Shown: positions 55,613 through 64,000 of the stretch, piece after piece
Position numbering within the stretch: the first letter of the stretch is position 1
Layout of the letters: each line of letters begins with the position of its first letter
Origin: Corbicula japonica
Taxonomy: Eukaryota; Mollusca; Bivalvia; Venerida; Cyrenidae
DNA: 64,000 nt
Direction: 5' to 3'
Assembly (NCBI GenBank): GCA_038501625.1
Contig: JAZAYU010001088.1
Coordinates: forward strand, 26,866-90,865
Notes under the pieces: model-generated
What the model was told of the DNA's origin: nothing
Database searches by the model: none
What the model saw: only the letters and a program-made list of their open reading frames with translations
Made by a program: the position numbers and the translations under genes

Positions 55613-57126
55613 GATCTCAAATTAAAGGAAGCTTGTTGAAATAAGTTTCTGCTTTTCGTGTAGAAATCTAGCAGTGTAGTTTCATCCGGCACGCTTGTAA
55701 GTATGTTATCTACGTATAACCCGTGCTTGATACGTTCTGTTTCATCACATGGATGTAAGTCCAGATGTTTCATAATGGTTGCGTTTAGTATGAATGGCGA
55801 GCAAGTTGCGCCAAAAAGTACCGACTTGAAACGGTATGTCTGAAGTTGACTGTCTGGATTGGTCGGATCCGATAGCCAAAAGAATCTGGTGACGTCACGG
55901 TCATCTGGATGCAAACTGACGTTTAAGAACGCTTTTTCAATATCCGTGCAGACGGCAAATTTCTGGTATCGGAAGCGTAGTAATATGGATGTCAAATCAT
56001 TTAGTTTGGGTGTTATATTCATCAGGCACTCATTCAGGCTCGGGGAATCTCGTGTTGATTTACAACTGCAATCGTAAACAATTCGTATAGGGGTGGTTGC
56101 TGAGTCTTTTTTCACAGGATGGTGGGGAATGTAGTGTACCTTTGTAGTTAACGCGCCGTCTTCTACCTTTTCTATAAACCCTCTCTTCTCCTGTTCACTA
56201 ATTATGTCGCCATACTTCAGTAGCAGTTCCGGTTCTCGTCTCAGTCGGTTAATTACACTCACTGTTCTACGTCGGCTTATCAGCTCATTACTGGGAAGAA
56301 AGGGATGATCTTCTTTCCATGGTAATTTTGCGACGTATTGGCTGTTGTCATATGTAATGCACTTGTTCTGGTATTGTCTGGTGTATTCATCAAAGTCATT
56401 GTATTTTGACTGCTGTTCCACTCCCGTGGACTCTACTTCCCAAAACTGCTCTAAGTTCACTTCCTCCTGTGCGTGCATAGTCATGACGTTCATCATTGAC
56501 ACCGGAAGTGGGGAGGGATGACTCTGTGTACCAGTACTGAATGGTCCTGATAGGAGATAACCGATTTTTGACTGTATGGCGGTCGGTCCGTTTCCTCTGA
56601 TAACTTTATCTTGCACTACGTCCCAGTAATGATCAGCGCCAACAAGCAACTCGATCTCGAAGGCTTCATCTTCTAACATGGGGTGCGCAAGTTTAAGCCC
56701 TTTCAGGTATGCGAGCTGAACAACTTGTTTCTGGGAGGTTTTTAGCGGTACAGATATCTCCGGCACTATCAGAACTCTTATAGGAATGTTCTCTTTCGGG
56801 GTTTGTAAATAGACTGTGGCTGTGTCAAGATGTCGTACACGCCTCTCTCTGTCTCCGAACTCTGATAGGCATAATGTTTCTCTTCCGGTTGGCTGCAGCT
56901 GGAGTTTCTGTGCCAATTGTTCAGTTACAAATGAGCTCTGCGAACCTTCATCAAACAGGATGTTTGCAGTAGTAGATGTACAATCCGATGTTACCATGGA
57001 GACTGCTGTTTTCAGTAAAACGGGTCCAGATGCAAAGGTATGTGCTGAGTGTAGAACCGATGTGTGGTTATTCTTCGCGTTGTGTGCAGGGCGTTGATCG
57101 GTCGGTTTGGTCGCTAATTCTCCCAT
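55575..57126 (-). pseudogene. BEL protease and reverse transcriptase
   Basis: Frame 57126-55468. The protease region shows ILFDEGSQSSFVTEQLAQKL, with DEG where DTG/DSG is usual (I recall DEG in mollusc BEL elements), and ELLVGADHYW. RT follows with PHHPV, RIVYDCS, LLRFRYQKFAVCTDIEKAFL (first D), FLWL and GLYVDNILTSV. There the catalytic box reads YVDN, a variant I believe occurs in this group. After FNLRSWST the frame is lost to a one-base shift; the tail to 55468 is a shifted reading. Relative to gag this frame is out of phase. Confidence 0.9.
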
Positions 57127-58367
57127 AAACTAGTATGATGTCTTCGAGAACATATTTTACATTTAAATTTGGATCTACAGTCAGTAACCTTGTGACTTCC
57201 GAGGCAGTTAAAACAAAGATGTTTTTCTTTTGCAATACTCAGTCTCTGTTTTTGATCCGTAACCTTTGTACAGTCTACACTGGAGTGCTCTCCCCCGCAA
57301 TACGCACATGCTCGTATCTTTGTAGATTTTACACTTGGTTTGCTCATGGGTTTCCTCTCGGGCTTGCAATTCTCTGATTTAGTTAGAAAGCTTGCTGTGG
57401 CAACGAAATCTTGTTGGATATTCAATATATTTCCAGCTTCTAGAATATTCACTTCATGTAAAAAACATTGCATTAAATCCGTTAAACACCAAGATAGTGA
57501 TCCGTGCGCACGTGTAATGTTCGTTCTTACCTCTGACGGTAACTTTTGGAGAATAACGGGAGTAAGAAGGGATCCATATGTACTCTCGCTCTGGCCTAAT
57601 GAATCAAGTCCCCGGATATAAGTCTCTGTGGTATCATAGAACTTCCTCAGACTGGTTATAGTGTACACAGGGTCCGGAATTTCAAGCAATGCTTTCATAT
57701 AAGTTTGTATAATTCTGTCTCTCTGTCCGTACCTTTCATGTAATAATGACACTGCTTTGTCATAATTAACGTTGGTTAAAGCAAAACCAGCTATGATTTG
57801 CGTAGCTTCCCCTCTCAAAGATGACTTTAGATAGTTGAATTTCTGTACACCACTTAGTGAAGGGTTCGTAAGAATAGCTGACTCGAACGAGTCCCAGAAT
57901 GACTGCCAGTCAAGAATATTCCCGTCAAACTTCTGCAAATCTAACTTAGGGAGCCTGTGGTATACAGAACTGTGGGAGGGGTTAGCAAAAGTGTTGTCGT
58001 GGTTCGTCTGAGATGTTTCGCCGGAAACGGACAAGTGAACGGCTGGGGAATTAACATTTAAGTTTGAAAATGTTACCTTTTTGAAACTTGTCACTTTCTG
58101 TATTTTTGTCTGTAAATTGAACATATACTCATCGTGTTCTAGAATGGCCGTCTCGATTTGGTCACTGTCATCTTCTGGGATGGAGTCCAGGATCTGTTCG
58201 TGGATCTCGGCGATCGTCTTCTGCTTCTCTCTCAGTGTTTGTAAAAGCGTTTGAAGTTCCTCGTAATCGATATTTTCTTGCTGAATGGCTTCGAATTTGG
58301 TTACAAGGCGTGTCACTGCGGCTTTGTGACCCTTCGTTATTGATCTCAATTTTGTAGCCATTTGCAT
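57114..58367 (-). pseudogene. BEL gag
   Basis: I place the start at the ATG at 58367 (MQMATKLRS) just after the primer site; the longer frame upstream reads into the LTR. About 417 residues. A coiled-coil-like N-terminus (EAIQQENIDYEELQTLLQTL) leads to the capsid-like core LPKLDLQKFDGNILDWQSFW and FNYLKSSLRGEA, characteristic of BEL gag (DUF1759 type). Three cysteine clusters follow: CAYCGGEHSSVDC, CFNCLGSHKVTDC and CKICSRRHH. The stop at 57114 overlaps the pol frame start at 57126 by 13 bases in a different phase. This suggests a programmed frameshift or a lesion. Gag itself is uninterrupted. Confidence 0.9.
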
Positions 58368-58368
58368 C

Positions 58369-58386
58369 CTGGTCACGGCACCAAAA
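58369..58386 (-). other. Putative BEL primer binding site
   Basis: Immediately inside the 5' LTR the minus strand reads TGGTGCCGTGACCAGG after a few T bases. It begins TGG as needed to pair with a tRNA CCA end; the donor tRNA was not identified. Confidence 0.55.
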
Positions 58387-58558
58387 TGTCGTGTAGATAA
58401 TAAAATGAGAGAAAGACTGCTGAACTGTTTGACTGTTTTCTTTACGGAAGTATAAACAAGTGACGTCGCAGACGTCAAAACATGGTAATATATATTGCGC
58501 GTTTCTTAACGTGACGCCGATAATGGCGCGACTTCAAAGTCCATGTAACTACGTGACA
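58387..58558 (-). repeat. BEL 5' LTR
   Basis: 172 bp, followed on plus by ACGGG. One difference from 52830-53001. Confidence 0.95.
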
Positions 58559-58563
58559 ACGGG

Positions 58564-58973
58564 ATTTCTGCCCGCGATATCAGGTTTTCGGCCCGCGATG
58601 ATATCAGGTTTTCGGCCCGCCCTTTATCATGCAAAGTACCCGGGCATTTTGGTCATTATTTGTTACTATTTATAGTAACACATGTAATAAAATCCAGAAA
58701 TTCCAGCGTGTACATGTATTCAGCAATTCAAACCTATTTGAACGATATGGTTCCGAAGAAAACAGAAACGCCATACACGGAAGAGACCACGAAAGCTCAG
58801 ATGTCTATGATAGTTGTAATTGGTTGGGAATGGAGTCAGAACCAAGGATCGAACTTCATATGTTGCCATATGATGAAAAACGGGACTGTAGTGCCAAGTA
58901 GTGCTTCCGAGAAAAGGGACGACAGGGTTCACATTGGAATTGGGAAATTACAGGCAACACACTTCACATGCCC
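58564..58973. repeat. GC-rich repeat flank and unassigned sequence
   Basis: 58564-58625 holds 'tttcggcccgc' twice with 'gatatcagg', related to the palindrome at 51.64-51.78 kb. 'acacatgtaataaaat' (58679-58694) is the reverse of 'attttattacatgtg' at 51781-51795, so the BEL element may sit inside a ~1.2-kb repeat bounded by these words. The frame to 58973 has no known domain. Confidence 0.4.
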
Positions 58974-59550
58974 TATTATAAACAATTCTTTAACACCTCT
59001 TTGGTTGCACGACGGTGGCAGGGGTTTAAGAGTTTATGAAGGTTATTGGGGAAATCTTTTCTTAAAAGAACCTAGAAACCCGATTTGTTTCGTTTATCCC
59101 TGTCATCGTGTTCTTGCTGATTTTACTCCAGGAGCTCTGGTCTCGGTAAGATCATTGAGTACCCCTTTCGGGTTTGCAATGCTCTTAGCTTCTTATGTTT
59201 TATATGTTTGTGTGCTTTTGCATGCAACATTGTTAAGCAGATAAGTGGGTTGGAGTCTTTTCACCAAGACAACTTGTACTTGTTTTGTGATATGAGAACC
59301 TGTTGGGGCAAGTGTGAGGTTGGTGCACCCTAGAACCTGGTTTAAACCCCCAGTGGCAATTTGATTTGCCACTGACCGTTCCAAGGCGGTAACCCCTCGG
59401 GTTCTCATTTTTGTTTATTGTTAGTGGTGTCTTTTTTGAAACTGATTATTTTATTAACCATGCTCTCTCCCCCTCTCTTCTTCTTGACTGTGTGGGGAGG
59501 CTGTTTTTTCTGAATGTGGCGATTCCTTATATGCATATTTCACCTTTTTT
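58974..59550 (+). repeat. Penelope-like 3' tail, 5'-truncated copy
   Basis: Reads 'ctttggttgcacgacggtgg' through 'gcgattccttatatgcatat'. It is the reverse complement of 7343-7900 with few differences, including the last codons of the RT gene. It starts abruptly, as expected of 5' truncation during reverse transcription. The plus-strand open frame 58660-59244 crosses its edge and is not a gene. Confidence 0.85.
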
Positions 59551-59633
59551 TCAACTAATTTCCATAGAATCGCCAGGCTTAGTGTGTCCAATTGACAAGC
59601 AATATTATACAGGAGTGGAAACCGTGGTTCAAC

Positions 59634-60615
59634 ATAAACAAGAAATATCTTTAAAAAAGATAAACGGCGTTGATGGAAAATATTTATATATGCATGTATA
59701 TAAGAAAGAAAGAAATACAGAGAGGCGAAGCGGACACAGTTTAGTTATTTTATTTTACTTGTTACAGCTGTTGACGAACCCTCCCTGCCTTCTTAGTATG
59801 ACCTAGAGATTAAGCGACCGAATCATGACAACTCATAAATTGATTGAAAGTGTCTTTCATAAAATGTTTAAGCAGTTGCAACAATTTCATACAGTGATAA
59901 CAAGTCGATTAAAGAAGCAATGTCTCACATTAAGTCTTAAGCTACATTTATTCAGTTTCAATAAAATACCTCTTGTAGATTTAGAACTCAAGATGAATAA
60001 ATGTCCTTGAAATTTAATAAAAATAAATACAAACAGCCTGTTAAAAGAGCGAAATCTACCAACTTTTACGTAAATTAACTTAAAAAAAGTATCCGTCCTG
60101 AGTATTGAACCCGGGGCATCTGCTTGAGAGGCGAGAGTGTAATCCACTACACTACAATGAACTTTTTTTTGTACTTGAAATTAACAATCAGTATCAAAGA
60201 AACTAGAACGGAACCAGTAAGAACTAGAAATATCTACACTTCTCCTTCGTTTTACACTGTGTAAACTTGTATGCAAGTGTTTACCTGACACCCAAGAATA
60301 TTCCATATAAGATTTAAGCCATCAATATTGACTTAACTGGTTATTTAAATCGTAAATATGTTGTTTTTTTCCAATACAACACCCACTAACAACCAATCGG
60401 AATAATCTATTTGATTTTTCCGCTCCATAATAATAAAAATCCCACTAGATACCTCTCCACCCTGCTAGATGCCTCTCTGGTGTAAATAGCAACCAATCGA
60501 AATAGTTTATTTCATTTTCCCTCTGCATAATAAGAGAATACGAGTACTATTTACAACATTTTATTGGTCGAAAAACTAGGTCAAAAGTGAGCTTAGACAG
60601 CTAACGCCGAAAAAA
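59634..60615 (-). repeat. ~1-kb repeat with internal tRNA-like part, copy B
   Basis: Reverse-oriented relative of 38.10-38.93 kb: shared flanks on both sides of the tRNA-like segment (60.09-60.16 kb, 'gtattgaacccggggc', 'gagaggcgagagtgtaatcc'). It carries about 100-200 bp more than copy A between 59.74 and 59.93 kb. Its distal end ('agctaacgccgaaaaaa') lies a few bases before the GT92 exon. Confidence 0.65.
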
Positions 60616-60619
60616 ATAG

Positions 60620-62209
60620 AAATAAAACGATTGCTGTTTGCTCCAAAATTGCCTTTGGCTCTTTGGATGCCAGAAGACTTATCGAGTGGTTTGAGGTACA
60701 TATAATGTTTGGAGTAGACAAGGTGTTTTCATATTTGTATAAATTGAATTCTGCAGCAAGGAAGGTTTTCGAATACTATGAAAACTTAGGAATTATCGAG
60801 ACACGTGAATTAGATCTTACCGCCGCCGGTGAGTATTTTATACGATTTTAAATCGAGCAACAATCGGGTTGTATTTAATTAAGGATAAGTAGACAGTCAC
60901 GTGATACTGCGTTTATATAAATAAGAATGATCTTATGGTTGGTAGCCGGGCACCAGCTAGATGGTTTATAAAAACACACTGAATTACTTACTATCTCTTT
61001 TTTTATTTCCTTTCCTTTTTGCTGATGTTCTTGGAGATAAAGAAAGTAACTTGTATTTATAAGGTACCTGCAGGAGCTGCTTTTCTTGAAGATATTGATA
61101 ATTATAGTGTTAGTCACATGAGAATATATAACAGAACATAGGGCCGGAAGCCAGTCTAGGTAGATGGGACAAAGTAAATAGTTTTCTGGTGATAAATACA
61201 CATCAAGAGAACATCATCAAATTAAATTTGCAAAATATTTTGCTGGTTTACCTTTATTTATATGCACTTGTCTGTCACATGACTGTCACACAACTGTCCA
61301 CATGACTGTCACATGACTGTCCACATGACTGTCACATGACTGACTTATTAACGGTTGCGTACTATACTTACAGCTGACGGCGAACTTTGTTGCAGAAAAA
61401 GTTCACATTGACTATGTGAGCAGTGACTGTCAATGAATGCATGCTGTGCAATGAACTTTTCTCAAATAAGGTATTATAACATGGAGCATAAAATGATATG
61501 TATAAAACCAGGTGTATAATTTGAAAACAAAAACTTGAAAATAAACAGTGTAAACATATTTTGCTGAAAATCTAAAGATAGATCACTTCGAGCACTTTTG
61601 CTAAAATGTTTTGTATCACACTGGCAGTTACAGTCCAAATTTTACAAAGCTTAACACGCTAAACAAATTTTAATCTGTGTAGCTAAAATTATCTTCCAAA
61701 ATCTCATGAAGGAAAGCACAAACAACTTTTAGAGTTATGAGATACTGCTGGCAAAACTACTAACATTAGTTGAGACCAGTGCGGAAACCAGTCTCTGACT
61801 TCCAACTGCCGTACATAAGAAAGGTGCCTTCCAAATGCCCGGCTTAAATGCTGTCTTGTCAAACAAGTCAGAAAATTTGGAAAGAGAAATTATACGTTTT
61901 TAAAAGAAGATCAACAAAATCGGTGAAAATACTAATGTTTATTTTAATTCAGTTAGAAAATCCTATAATTCATCGGATAACATGAAACAAATGACACAGA
62001 TTTTTAAAAATAAATCTATTGATTCCATTACAGAATCTGTTAGTCGAGAAGTTGGTTCTGAGGACTTTCAGGGTTGGAATGACAAACAAGTCATAGTGTA
62101 TGACTGCCAAGAAAGAGTACGGAGCTATGATTATTTCGCCGTCGTCGACACTGATGAGTTTATGGTACCATCTACAAATGTGTTTAAGAACGCGTGGAAA
62201 ACATTTTTT
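60620..62209 (+). CDS. Glycosyltransferase family 92, two internal exons (partial)
   Basis: Exon A (about 60620-60838) reads IAVCSKIAFGSLDARRLIEW, FGVDKVFSYLYKLNS and VFEYYENLGIIETRELDL, the N-terminal part of a GT92 (DUF23) domain. It ends in phase 1 at 'gtgagt' (60839). Exon B starts behind 'ccattacag' at 62034 in matching phase (G plus AA). It reads GWNDKQVIVYDCQERVRSYD and YFAVVDTDEFMVPSTN, with the D-x-D-like VDTDEF expected to hold the sugar nucleotide and metal, and stops at a possible donor at 62210. GT92 enzymes add galactose or related sugars to glycans in the Golgi. Upstream and downstream exons are not visible and the acceptor of exon A is weak because repeat B abuts it. It may be a live gene with distant exons or a fragment. 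Confidence 0.72.
60839..62033. other. Intron of the GT92 gene
   Basis: Contains 'ggataagtagacagtcacgt' (60882; also at 18738) and the minisatellite at 61269. No other feature. Confidence 0.5.
61269..61345. repeat. Short minisatellite 'catgactgtc'
   Basis: 'tgtcacatgactgtccacat' and shorter variants repeat about four times. The words TGAC, TGTC and ACATG alternate in irregular 10- to 13-bp steps. Confidence 0.8.
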
Positions 62210-62339
62210 GTACGGAAAAATATACAAAATAACTTGTCTAAGTTTGAATACAGTTCAAAAAGCTGTTCAAGTTATAAAATTGACCATTAATTTAGTTTAA
62301 ACTTATTTACTAATATTCTACATTGATTGCAAAACAAAT
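62210..62339. other. Downstream of GT92 exon B
   Basis: Short sequence after the possible donor; no exon recognised. Confidence 0.3.
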
Positions 62340-62910
62340 GACATTGTGCAAACTGGGCAGAGAATCCTTACGGTGACAGCACCTTGCAATCTAATTACGG
62401 TACCTTATGAGCAAACCGGTATAACCCCTAAAAATATTGATCGGACATCCCTGATACACGTTATCATCAATGCATGGCAATGGAAACCGATTATTTTCTG
62501 ATAACAATATTGACTATATGTACGGGGTGACTTTTTACGGCTTCTAAAGTGCACAGTTAGCGCTACTGTGATTTTCAAATGATTCTGCCCCTACTGTGGA
62601 GCAAACCCGTACAGCGACAGAGCCTTGCCATGCAATGCCAATTACGCGACCTACTGAGCTAACTGGGACAACCACCAAAAAGGATATTCGGATAACCCTA
62701 AAATGTAATCATCAATGCAAGGCTAATGGAAACCGATAATTTACTGATTACAGTACAAACTATATTTCAACTTTAGTAATCACGCTTGATGACTGCTTCC
62801 TGGTTTTAAAGAAGAAATACGTCCCTAGTGGGATTCGAACCCGCAGTCTAGAATCTTAAGCTGTATCCTAAACCAGAATCATTGTCATGGCGACACGACT
62901 CCACTCCACT
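62340..62910 (-). repeat. tRNA-like SINE-type repeat, two to three units
   Basis: Two reverse-oriented units: 62340-62575, which ends 'gtacggggtgactttttacg' and 'gttagcgctactg', and 62580-62790 with 'gacctactgagctaactggg', the complement of a tRNA D-arm. Both share 'atcatcaatgca' and 'ggaaaccgat'. They match 3715-3965. Beside them, 62822-62860 read on minus has a perfect T-arm (gggttcgaatccc) but no matching acceptor 5' strand, so it is another tRNA-derived head and not a tRNA gene. Confidence 0.6.
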
Positions 62911-63493
62911 CACTCTTATCCACTCCACGTCACTCTACTATAGTCCACGCCACGCCACAACACACCATACCGTACCATACTTTATTTTGATGATAATAAA
63001 TTTCCTTGAATTTGTTTGGATAATTTGCCGTTGATGTATGCAATGCTAAGAAGGCACACGCCCACTCTAGCCTCTCATCTTTTCTTGTCAGATGTCGTCA
63101 AAAGGTTTGGAGGGCAAAGGGGGTAAAAGGTGCGTGAATTACGTATTTACGGCATGTCCGTCAATACATGTCCGTCAATACATGTCCGTCAACACGGACA
63201 TACCTCAACGGCAAATTATTCAATGAAGTTCAAGGAAAATTTTTTGCAGTGTCACCATAAATGTTTTATCTCTCCACAGGTATAAAAGTGTTATTGACAG
63301 CATTTATTTCCACTTTTTATACGACCGCTGACACGTTTCTAATCGTCTTTGGTCACATTCATGTTATCATCTGTTAACTAATAATCCCACCTGGTATGTA
63401 ATTCTTCTACAGTTTTCCTCAACTAAAAATTACGCAGTTATGGTACTTGCTATATGATGTGTACTAACAATAGTAATATTTCTTTTTATTTCA
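62911..63493. other. No recognised gene
   Basis: Holds 'ccactccact' and 'cacgcca' microrepeats (62.90-62.97 kb) and three copies of 'acatgtccgtcaa' (63.15-63.19 kb), the last followed by its partial complement. Otherwise unassigned. Confidence 0.4.
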
Positions 63494-63739
63494 GGACAAC
63501 ATATTTCAAAAGCCATATATTGCAGGATTTATCTTTCCGGTAACCATACATGTGACAAACTGGGGTCCAAGTAAGCCAAACCACTCCTTATTTATTGGAC
63601 AATATAACAACTGTACACTGCCTTGGGCTGACAGAATAAAGGGAATACATATGCCATCCAGGGTCCAGCCAAGATCTGTTTCCACACAATTTTGCGCCAC
63701 TTCCAGGATACAAGCTGTAAGAATGCCTACATCCTTTCT
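63494..63739 (+). other. Open stretch of uncertain status
   Basis: Plus reading after 'tttcag' at 63496 gives a 90-codon open frame including VTNWGPSKPNHSLFIGQYNN and MPSRVQPRSV; the minus strand is open too (63506-63814). I recognise no family. It merges into the repeat at 63740, so it may belong to that repeat instead of a gene. Confidence 0.25.
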
Positions 63740-64000
63740 CTGTGAAATACAAGATTTATATTCCCCTGTCAAAATACAGCTGTTCTGATCAGTTTTTACC
63801 AATCTTTTTCTCATTTAGGGCAAGCCGCAGCAGGGTTAGGGTTAGAGTTTGGGGACCATGAGCCGCTATGGAATTGATTAGACTGAAAATATGGCACTGA
63901 ATGTTTCATGTTCACCGTCATCTGCAATGTATCTAAATTTTACTGTTCATTTGTAACAATACAGAGTAGCGCTTAACCCAGTGATTGGCGGCTTGGACAG
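63740..64000 (+). repeat. Diverged relative of the 11.6-12.9 kb repeat
   Basis: 'caagatttatattcccctgt', 'tctcatttaggg', 'ggggaccatgagccgctatg' and 'gcgcttaaccca' follow the order of 11865-12110. It runs off the window end. Confidence 0.65.

Larger units (their letters stand above)
52830..58558 (-). mobile_element. BEL/Pao retrotransposon
   Basis: A complete element of 5,729 bp on the minus strand. Both LTRs are 172 bp (TGTC...GACA as read on plus), and the target duplication is ACGGG (52825-52829 and 58559-58563). The LTRs differ at one position by my reading (gtagacaat / gtagataat), so insertion is recent. Coding order from the right: gag, protease (DUF1758 type), RT, RNase H, integrase and the DUF5641 module, the standard BEL order. 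Three frameshifts within pol plus an out-of-phase gag-pol junction leave it unable to make an intact polyprotein. It inserted into a GC-rich repeat ('ttcggcccgc'). Confidence 0.94.

Noticed and set aside
58660..59244. 194-codon plus-strand open frame as a gene
   Set aside because: It crosses the edge of a PLE tail that is noncoding in this orientation elsewhere, and shows no domain.
62822..62900. Minus-strand tRNA gene
   Set aside because: The T-arm is perfect but the 5' acceptor strand and D-arm do not pair.
63826..63842. Telomere-like repeat (gggttagggttag)
   Set aside because: Only two units, inside a dispersed repeat; chance or repeat-internal.
1..64000. CRISPR array or prokaryotic operon
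   Set aside because: No repeat-spacer pattern; genes have introns and eukaryotic element structure.

Overview
This is an AT-rich, intron-bearing animal genome window, most likely from a bivalve mollusc. I infer this from the mollusc-style tandem repeats with 'gttatggccctttgt' motifs, the BEL and Gypsy retrotransposons with short target duplications, the Penelope-like and L1/Tx1-like retroelements, and fragments of a GT92 glycosyltransferase and a BTB-MATH protein. No species can be named. There is no prokaryotic organisation, no operon and no CRISPR array. Almost everything recognisable is mobile DNA or derived from it.

Layout. 1-10 kb: remains of a Penelope-like element (PLE) and of LINEs, with a tRNA-like SINE fragment and a TA-flanked MITE. 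10.4-13 kb: a degraded Tc1/mariner transposase gene and a 0.62-0.65 kb tandem duplication whose relative closes the window at 63.7-64 kb. 13-18.8 kb: mostly unassignable sequence with minisatellites. 18.8-20 kb: a minus-strand BTB-MATH pseudogene. 20.6-21.5 kb: a 36-bp minisatellite. 22.2-25.85 kb: a nearly full-length but decayed LINE ending in a (TA)n tract.

27.05-38.08 kb: a putative 11-kb DNA transposon with CCCAGCAAGCA termini, subterminal GCCGATAT repeats and exons of a DUF4806-like gene. Inside it sits a complete Ty3/Gypsy element (31,228-36,995) with 700-bp LTRs, a tRNA-Pro-type primer site and the pol order protease-integrase-RT-RNase H. In that order the integrase precedes RT, as in the Gmr1 group.

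38.95-48.67 kb: a second large transposon, about 9.7 kb. It has ~100-bp terminal inverted repeats, a GTAGTTA target duplication and two convergent genes that both begin with the same MAES start next to the repeats. One gene encodes a DDE integrase-type transposase, the other an accessory protein with a GGG-[TK]-R motif. A 2.0-kb TIR element and a minisatellite echoing the terminal repeat lie inside it. This two-gene transposon and the integrase-first Gypsy are the best candidates for something unusual.

49-64 kb: a PLE remnant split by a TTAA-type MITE, an in-frame 24-bp minisatellite, three striking palindromes, a minus-strand BEL/Pao element (52,830-58,558) with 172-bp LTRs and an ACGGG duplication, another PLE 3' end, a ~1 kb repeat with an internal tRNA-like segment (second copy at 38.1-38.9 kb), and two exons of a GT92 glycosyltransferase, the best candidate for a host gene. 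How the parts relate is mainly nesting: Gypsy in the 11-kb transposon, the 2-kb element in the 9.7-kb transposon, a MITE in a PLE tail, and BEL in a GC-rich repeat. Nearly all element genes are broken by stops or frameshifts. Coordinates of old repeats are approximate because they were read by eye.
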